Positions 7,559-12,422 of a stretch of DNA of 12,422 nucleotides are shown here, piece by piece. Source of the DNA: Flavobacteriales bacterium (GTDB lineage: Bacteria > Bacteroidota > Bacteroidia > Flavobacteriales > Flavobacteriaceae). The DNA lies in the NCBI GenBank assembly GCA_027033875.1, contig JALVKK010000144.1, forward strand, positions 1 through 12,422. The letters are read 5' to 3'. The notes beneath the pieces were generated by a model. The model was given only the letters and a program-made list of their open reading frames with translations. It was not told the origin of the DNA and ran no database searches. The position numbers and the translations under genes are program-made. Every line of letters begins with the position of its first letter. The stretch's first letter is position 1.

Positions 7559-9166
7559 ATGAAAAAGAATATAAAGCATCTGATATACCTATTTTTACTA
7601 TTTGTTACCGGTCTATTGCAAGCACAAAACATACCAAATGTACAAATACAAGCCGATACCACACAAATACGTATAGGTGAGCAAATACGCTTATCCGTAA
7701 AAACCCGAACTGACACTTTGTCATTCGTTTCATTTCCGGAACTATCGTCCTTGGGCGATTTGGAAGTGGTTCGTACTACAAATATAGATACTTTGCAATC
7801 CAAACCGGTGCGGGATTTACAAAAAGATTATTTGATTACTCAATGGGATAGCGGTAATTATGTCGTTCCGCCCATGCAGATAAAAATAAACGACAGTACA
7901 TTTGTAACCGATAGTTTAAAAATCAAAGTATTACCGGTTTTGATAGACACTACCAAACAAGGCTTATACGGATATAAAGAGCCGGTTAATATTGAAGGTA
8001 AACCGGCACATACAACCGCAAGCTCTCACTCAAAATGGTGGTGGTTGCTGTTACTTATTCCCGTTTTGCCAGCAATTTATTACTTTTTCCGTAAACGACA
8101 ACAAATAATTGCTGGACGTAAAGTGTTAAGCCCTTACGAAATAGCTCAAAATTCTTTACAAAAACTCTCAGAAGAAAAATTATGGTTACACCAACAAATT
8201 GATGAACATTATTTGCAATTGACAGATACACTTAAAGAATATTTGGAAAACGAATTACATCTGTCAGCCAAAGAAAAAATTTCGAGTGAATTATTGCAAG
8301 AACTGAAAAAATATCGTTTTGAAAACGGCTCGTATTTCAATTATGAATTATTACAGCGTCTTGAACAAACATTGAAGCGTGCCGATTTGGCTAAATTTGC
8401 AAAACTGAATCCTAATCCGGTAGATATTGATTTGGATTTTAATGTTGTAAAAGATATTATCGATTTTACCCATCAAATCGTACAGAGTATCGCAGATGAA
8501 AAAGCAGCAGAAACAGCACGATTGGAAGCGTCTAAAAAACGTAAAAAACGAATTGCTGTCATCAGCGTGAGTGTCATTTTATTACTTGTAGGATTGGTAA
8601 TCGGATCCGGTTACTACTATCTCAACAAAATGAAATTGATAGATAATCTCAAAGAAAACATTTCAAGTGCCGAATGGGTTTACAGTGAATACGGCAGTAC
8701 GCCTGCATTAGGCTTAACGACACCACATATTCTGCACAATATTGATATTTCATCTGCCCTCGATACTTTGCCAAAAAATATGACGCAAATTTTTGACGAA
8801 ATTGCCGTTTACGGTGATAATAATTTGGTTAAAAAATATCTAATTCTTGCCGGTAGTTTTGACGTTAAACAACAAATTCCGGAACAAACCGATATAACAA
8901 AAACAAGCATTGTCGGTATTTTGCAACAAATCAAAGCTCGAGAAGTCTATCTGCAAGAAGCTGATATCGATGAGGGTAAACGTTATTTCGGTAGTTTTAT
9001 TACTGATGTCCCGTTAGAAGGTAATAATCTAAAAGTTCAATTTGACAGTCGTTTTTATCAAACGGAAACCGGCGAAAAGTTTGTAGTCGGCATGTATTTG
9101 GAAGGCAACAAAGAAAATGCAACATTGATTGAAAGAGTGATGCAATCGGCGGAACTTGTTAGATGA
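7559..9166 (+). CDS. BatD/DUF4381-like membrane protein of the flavobacterial Bat cluster
   Basis: From the ATG at 7559 this is 535 residues. A lipid-rich signal sequence ends at about LLQAQ (19-23). An exported beta-rich domain (about 25-135) has BatD-like features such as QADTTQIRIGEQIRLSV and WDSGNYVVPP. A tryptophan-started membrane segment (159-178) precedes a charged helical domain (185-310) with LSPYEIAQNSLQKL and LKEYLENEL, as in DUF4381-like proteins. A basic patch, a second membrane segment (331-355) and a 180-residue C-terminal domain follow. Proteins of this layout sit between DUF58 and BatA in flavobacteria, mostly unnamed. The helical middle should be cytoplasmic and the two ends periplasmic. 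An ATG at 7544, two bases after the DUF58 stop, would add five residues; a frame opening at 7493 overlaps DUF58 and looks unlikely. Function is inferred from context only. Confidence 0.88.
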   Translation: MKKNIKHLIYLFLLFVTGLLQAQNIPNVQIQADTTQIRIGEQIRLSVKTRTDTLSFVSFPELSSLGDLEVVRTTNIDTLQSKPVRDLQKDYLITQWDSGNYVVPPMQIKINDSTFVTDSLKIKVLPVLIDTTKQGLYGYKEPVNIEGKPAHTTASSHSKWWWLLLLIPVLPAIYYFFRKRQQIIAGRKVLSPYEIAQNSLQKLSEEKLWLHQQIDEHYLQLTDTLKEYLENELHLSAKEKISSELLQELKKYRFENGSYFNYELLQRLEQTLKRADLAKFAKLNPNPVDIDLDFNVVKDIIDFTHQIVQSIADEKAAETARLEASKKRKKRIAVISVSVILLLVGLVIGSGYYYLNKMKLIDNLKENISSAEWVYSEYGSTPALGLTTPHILHNIDISSALDTLPKNMTQIFDEIAVYGDNNLVKKYLILAGSFDVKQQIPEQTDITKTSIVGILQQIKAREVYLQEADIDEGKRYFGSFITDVPLEGNNLKVQFDSRFYQTETGEKFVVGMYLEGNKENATLIERVMQSAELVR

Positions 9167-9200
9167 GTTGAAAGTTGAAAGTTAAAAGTTGAAAGTTGGA
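9166..9200. repeat. Five tandem heptamers (AGTTGAA-type) upstream of batA
   Basis: The units are AGTTGAA, AGTTGAA, AGTTAAA, AGTTGAA and AGTTGGA, filling almost all the gap between the BatD-like stop (sharing its last base) and the batA ATG. The first 17 bases are the exact reverse complement of 6653-6669. Copy number might vary and shift leader length. Confidence 0.85.
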
Positions 9201-9203
9201 ACA

Positions 9204-10223
9204 ATGAAAATATTTGATCAATACGAATTATATACACCTTATGCGCTACTGTTATTATTGTTAGTACCTATATTAGCAATATGGTTGTTTCGTTACAGAT
9301 ACAACGAACGAGCAAAGTTGTTATATTCGGACATAGTATCATTTGGCGGGTTTATAACCATCAAAAACAGAATGCTTCCCGTATTATCCGGTTTGATTTT
9401 AATTTCATTGGCATTGATCAGTTTTGGAATTGCTCGTCCGCGTTCGGTAGATGTAACAGCCAAAACCAAAAAAATGAAAGGAATTGATATTATGTTGGCA
9501 GTAGATGTTTCTGCCAGTATGTTGGCTCGCGATTTAAAACCGAATCGTTTGGAAGCCTTAAAGAAAACCGCTGTAAATTTTATCAAAAAACGACCTAACG
9601 ATCGGTTTGGCGTTGTTTTATATGCCGGTGAAGCATATACACAAGTGCCAATTACGTCTGATCAACGCATAGTAATGCAAGCAATCAGACATATTAAATT
9701 TCACCAACTTTTTAACCAACTGGAACAAGGAACCGCAATCGGAATGGGATTGGCTACGGCAGTTAACCGTTTAAAAGACAGTAAAGCCAAAAGTAAAGTG
9801 ATAATTTTAATGACTGACGGTGTAAACAATACCGGTGAAATAGATCCGAATACAGCACTGGAACTTACAAAAGAGTTTGGGATTAAGGTTTATACCATCG
9901 GGCTGGGAACCAACGGTTATGCTTCTACACCGGTAGGCTTACGTCCGGACGGCAGTTTTGTTTATCAAAACGCCAAAGTCGAAATCGATGAAAATCTTTT
10001 GAAGAAAATTGCAGATGAAACCAACGGAAAATATTTTAGAGCAACTGATAATAATAAACTGAATAAAATATATAAAGAAATCGACAAATTGGAAAAAACG
10101 GAAATTAAAGAGACCAGATATTATAATTACAAAGAATTATACCGTCCTTACATATTGATAGCTATCGGTTTGATATTTTTGGTCGGTTTTTTGCGTTATA
10201 CGTGGCTGAAAAGTTTTATTTAA
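9204..10223 (+). CDS. batA: BatA-type VWA-domain membrane protein
   Basis: This is a 339-residue protein with the BatA layout. Two N-terminal membrane segments (about 13-30 and 58-75) are joined by a short basic loop, a VWA domain spans about 93-300, and a C-terminal membrane segment lies at about 316-332. The MIDAS is complete: D101-V-S-A-S105, T177 in QGTAIGMG, and D205 in LMTDG. Family hallmarks include ARPRS after the second segment, RLEALKKTAVNFI, and RFGVVLYAGEAYTQVPIT (134-151). Bat proteins are linked to aerotolerance in Bacteroides and to stress or envelope roles elsewhere; the ligand is unknown. I chose the ATG at 9204; an alternative TTG at 9189 lies within the heptamer repeat and adds only MKVGT. 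The gene follows the BatD-like gene by 37 bases and precedes batB by 15, so the three are surely one transcript. Confidence 0.95.
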   Translation: MKIFDQYELYTPYALLLLLLVPILAIWLFRYRYNERAKLLYSDIVSFGGFITIKNRMLPVLSGLILISLALISFGIARPRSVDVTAKTKKMKGIDIMLAVDVSASMLARDLKPNRLEALKKTAVNFIKKRPNDRFGVVLYAGEAYTQVPITSDQRIVMQAIRHIKFHQLFNQLEQGTAIGMGLATAVNRLKDSKAKSKVIILMTDGVNNTGEIDPNTALELTKEFGIKVYTIGLGTNGYASTPVGLRPDGSFVYQNAKVEIDENLLKKIADETNGKYFRATDNNKLNKIYKEIDKLEKTEIKETRYYNYKELYRPYILIAIGLIFLVGFLRYTWLKSFI

Positions 10224-10238
10224 TTAAACCAAAAAACA

Positions 10239-11288
10239 ATGTATCAGATAGAAGCACCGGAATATTTTATTTTACTCGTCATCATCCCGATTATTTGGGT
10301 TGCATACTTTTATATGCGAATTTGGCAAAGCAAAAAGCAAAAAGCACTGATAGATACAAGATTACAGAACAAAATTGTGATTGAACGTTCGCGTTTTAAA
10401 GCATTTTTTAAATTGATACTGTTATCATTGGCATTATTGTTTTTAATTACCGGTTTAACCAATCCGAAGATGGGTAGTAAATTGGAAACCGTCAAAAGAC
10501 GTGGTGTGGATATCGTTTTTGCGATAGACGTTTCCAAAAGTATGGATGCCGAAGATGTTCCGCCGTCCAGATTGGAAAAAGCAAAACGTTTGGTATCAAA
10601 AATCGTAGATAATTTAGTCTCAGACCGTATCGGAATTATTGCTTATGCAGGTGAAGCCTACCCGTTATTACCTATAACAACCGATTATGCCGCCGCTAAG
10701 ATTTTTTTACAAAATATGAATACCGATTTGGTCAGTTCGCAAGGCACCGCCATCGATGATGCCATTGATCTGGCAACCGGCTATTTTGACGAAGACGATA
10801 CCAACAAAATTTTAATTATCTTATCAGACGGTGAAGATCATTCACAAAAAGCCGTTGATGCCGCCAAACAAGCTGCACAACAAGGTGTCAGTATTTTCAG
10901 TATCGGTATCGGTACCCAAAAAGGTGCGGTAATTCCCATCAAAAAGAACGGAAGTTTGTACGGCTATAAAAAAGACAAAAACGGACAAACGGTTATGACT
11001 CGTCTAAATGATAAAATTTTAAAAGAAATTGCAAATATATCCAATGGAAAATATATAGACGGACATGACACAAGCAAGGTTGTTGAATATATCAAAGAAG
11101 CCCTAAAAAATATGGACAAACGCGATTTTGAAACAACCAAATTTTCTGAATATAAAGATCAATTTCAATGGTTTTTATTAGCAGGTTTGGTCTTTTTAGT
11201 TTTGTATATCATTATTTTGGAACGAGAAACCCAATGGTTGCGAAAATTGAATTTGTTTAACGAACTCGAACGAGACGGAAATGAATAA
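10239..11288 (+). CDS. batB: BatB-type VWA-domain membrane protein
   Basis: The 349-residue product repeats the BatA architecture: membrane segments at about 8-26 and 57-72, a VWA domain at about 90-290, and a C-terminal membrane segment at about 311-327 followed by a basic tail. The MIDAS is complete: D97-V-S-K-S101, T170 in SQGTAIDDAI, and D197 in ILSDGED. The stretch DRIGIIAYAGEAYPLLPIT (129-147) and the insert with IPIKKNGSLYGYKKD (232-246) are typical of BatB. It is clearly paralogous to the preceding BatA, and the two probably assemble together in the inner membrane, with the VWA domains placed on one side by the hairpin of N-terminal segments. It begins 15 bases after batA, with an A-rich leader (CCAAAAAACA). 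No defect is seen. BatA and BatB were separated by order and by the DVSKS and SDGED motifs. Confidence 0.95.
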   Translation: MYQIEAPEYFILLVIIPIIWVAYFYMRIWQSKKQKALIDTRLQNKIVIERSRFKAFFKLILLSLALLFLITGLTNPKMGSKLETVKRRGVDIVFAIDVSKSMDAEDVPPSRLEKAKRLVSKIVDNLVSDRIGIIAYAGEAYPLLPITTDYAAAKIFLQNMNTDLVSSQGTAIDDAIDLATGYFDEDDTNKILIILSDGEDHSQKAVDAAKQAAQQGVSIFSIGIGTQKGAVIPIKKNGSLYGYKKDKNGQTVMTRLNDKILKEIANISNGKYIDGHDTSKVVEYIKEALKNMDKRDFETTKFSEYKDQFQWFLLAGLVFLVLYIIILERETQWLRKLNLFNELERDGNE

Positions 11289-11291
11289 TTA

Positions 11292-11316
11292 AAATTAGAT
11301 TTTATAAATTAGATTT
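11292..11316. repeat. 11-base direct repeat before batC
   Basis: AAATTAGATTT occurs at 11292-11302 and again at 11306-11316, in the 71-base gap between batB and batC. Each copy includes TAGATTT, a near match to the -7 consensus, so a weak internal promoter is possible but unsupported otherwise. Confidence 0.5.
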
Positions 11317-11359
11317 ACACCCGACATCGGACATCAAAAAAATCAATTAAACAATAAAT

Positions 11360-12181
11360 ATGAAACCATACATCATTATATTATTATTGCTTACAATCAT
11401 CACCGGACAAGCTCAACAAAACAAGCAAACAGATAAGGCGGTAACGAAATATATTAATAAAGGGCTTCGTTCTTATGATAAAGCCGATTATAATGAAGCG
11501 GAACTAAATTTCAGAAAAGCTCTGGCAAAAGATCCTGTTAATGCCATTGCCGCCTATAATTTGGGATTGACGCAAACAGAACAAGATAAAAATTTGGAAG
11601 CCGCTCATTATTTTGAAAAATCCGGCAAACAAGCAAACGAGCCTTTGCTAAAATCCAAAGCCTATTTTAATCAAGGAAATGTTTGGTACCACAAAAAGAA
11701 ATATGAAAAAGCGGTTGAAGCCTACAAAAATGCACTGCGTCAAAATCCAGAAGATGAAGAAGCTCGCTATAATTTAGCATTGGCACAACGCAAACTGAAA
11801 CAACAACAAAAAAACAATAAGAATAAAAACAATAAGAATAAGAATAAAAACAATAAGCAAAAAAAGAAAGAACAAAACAAACAAAAGAAAGAACAACAAG
11901 ATAAAAAGAATCAGAATAAAAACGAACAAAAGAAAAACAACAAAAACAATCAAAACAAAGAACAAAAAGAAAAACAGCAAGGACAAAAAGACCGACAAAA
12001 ACAAAAGGGAGAAAAGAAACAACAAAAACAAGGTCAAAAACACAAAAGCAAATTAACACCGCAACAAGTAAAACAGATATTGGTAGCCTTAAAAAATAAA
12101 GAACAAAAAACACAGAAAAAAATTAAAGCCAAAATATTAAAAGGTCAAGCTAAAAAACAAAAACAAGAAAAAGATTGGTAA
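11360..12181 (+). CDS. batC: BatC-type TPR protein with K/N/Q-rich low-complexity region
   Basis: The 273-residue protein begins with a signal peptide (1-19, ending TGQAQ). TPR units follow: one at about 32-62 (NKGLRSYDKADYNEAELNFR then KALAKDP), a degenerate one at 64-93, and one at about 100-132 (AYFNQGNVWYHKKKYEKAVE then AYKNALRQNP). A region of about 85 residues (146-231) is almost only K, N, Q and E. The tail 232-273 is a distinct conserved module, with LTPQQVKQILVALKNKEQKT and a terminal EKDW seen at the end of Bacteroidota BatC proteins. TPRs suggest a periplasmic adaptor for the Bat complex; the basic linker could be flexible. It follows batB by 71 bases and is the last recognisable Bat gene. 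The ATG at 11360 follows an A-rich leader. The very A-rich coding strand gives long antisense frames that are not genes. Confidence 0.92.
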   Translation: MKPYIIILLLLTIITGQAQQNKQTDKAVTKYINKGLRSYDKADYNEAELNFRKALAKDPVNAIAAYNLGLTQTEQDKNLEAAHYFEKSGKQANEPLLKSKAYFNQGNVWYHKKKYEKAVEAYKNALRQNPEDEEARYNLALAQRKLKQQQKNNKNKNNKNKNKNNKQKKKEQNKQKKEQQDKKNQNKNEQKKNNKNNQNKEQKEKQQGQKDRQKQKGEKKQQKQGQKHKSKLTPQQVKQILVALKNKEQKTQKKIKAKILKGQAKKQKQEKDW

Positions 12182-12209
12182 AACGCAAAATCAAAAATGA
12201 CAACCGATA

Positions 12210-12277
12210 CCGACAAAGATCGGGACAGGCTATCCAACAAACAAATAATCACCGACTATCCCGACGAATGCCGGGAT
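12210..12277. repeat. Two GC-rich palindromes downstream of batC
   Basis: CCGA (12210-12213) pairs with TCGG (12220-12223). ATCCCG (12258-12263) pairs with CGGGAT (12272-12277) across ACGAATGC. GGGACAGGCTATCC lies between them. The 133-base gap is more GC-rich here than its surroundings. The second palindrome resembles the one at 6576-6593 (14 of 18 bases when one is reverse-complemented). Neither is followed by a T-run, so these look more like dispersed palindromic elements than terminators, though they may end or process the bat transcript. Confidence 0.65.
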
Positions 12278-12314
12278 CGAGCGGACACAGTAGATAACCA
12301 ACAAACCAACAAAC

Positions 12315-12422
12315 ATGAGACAAGTATTTTTTTATTTATTATTGATAATTTTTCAACCGGGTTTTTCACAGATTGAAGACGCTTGGGTCTTTTTTACGGA
12401 CAAACCACAAGCCAACAACTAT
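12315..12422 (+). CDS. Secreted protein, N-terminal fragment, possibly S8 (subtilisin-like) serine peptidase
   Basis: Only 36 codons are present before the right edge. MRQVFFYLLLIIFQPGFSQ is a good signal peptide with cleavage near FSQ. The mature start, IEDAWVFFTDKPQANNY, resembles the beginning of flavobacterial S8-family peptidases, which open with a similar DAWVYF-DKP stretch before a conserved MLSQRALDRR segment that would lie outside this window. No catalytic residue is visible, so the family call rests on this short similarity. It lies 133 bases after batC, separated by palindromes, so it is probably its own unit. Full-length BatD proteins also begin with a signal peptide but not with this motif. 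Confidence 0.6.
   Translation, partial: MRQVFFYLLLIIFQPGFSQIEDAWVFFTDKPQANNY

Noticed and set aside
11667..12113. Antisense frames of 148 and 89 codons rich in F, L and V opposite batC
   Set aside because: Their hydrophobic composition is the mirror of the A-rich K/N/Q codons of batC; no membrane-protein features beyond that and no leader.
12210..12277. CRISPR-like or attachment-site reading of the palindromes after batC
   Set aside because: There are only two unequal palindromes, no regular repeat-spacer pattern, no cas or integrase gene and no tRNA nearby.

Overview
The window looks like a chromosomal segment of a low-GC Bacteroidota bacterium, most likely of the class Flavobacteriia. The reasons are the AT-rich codon use, the lack of Shine-Dalgarno sequences, A-rich leaders before ATG, TAnnTTTG-like -7 boxes, and a gene order typical of the group (tamB diverging from tsaD; moxR, DUF58, Bat proteins). 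No rRNA, tRNA, CRISPR array, transposase or phage gene was seen.

Layout. The first third (1 to about 4280, minus strand) is one very long open frame running off the left edge. Its product has an N-terminal membrane anchor, a long beta-rich body and a TamB/DUF490-type C-terminal region. It diverges across a very short gap from tsaD (4326-5381, plus), the t6A tRNA-modification enzyme. A 153-base gap with a strong inverted repeat and a -7-like box leads to the Bat cluster: moxR AAA+ ATPase (5535-6530), a DUF58 protein (6676-7542), a BatD/DUF4381-like two-membrane-segment protein (7559-9166), batA (9204-10223), batB (10239-11288) and the TPR protein batC (11360-12181). All are on the plus strand and tightly spaced, so they are probably co-transcribed. 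The right edge cuts a secreted protein (12315 onward) that resembles the N-terminus of a flavobacterial S8 (subtilisin-like) peptidase.

How the genes fit together. MoxR ATPases are thought to act as chaperones on von Willebrand A (VWA) proteins. Here DUF58, BatA and BatB all keep a metal-binding MIDAS motif, BatA and BatB are membrane anchored, the BatD-like protein carries an exported domain, and BatC is an exported TPR adaptor. Together they suggest a cell-envelope complex linked to stress tolerance ('Bacteroides aerotolerance'), whose exact role is still poorly defined. TamB-like proteins work in outer-membrane biogenesis or lipid transport, and TsaD is a housekeeping enzyme.

I see no clearly new multi-gene system. 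The parts worth a second look are non-coding: a tamB frame without any in-frame ATG near its start, a 10-bp inverted repeat overlapping the likely moxR promoter, a 17-base perfect inverted pair of heptamer repeats flanking DUF58 and the BatD-like gene, and a small palindrome family in two intergenic gaps. The absence of full-length batD after batC is also notable.
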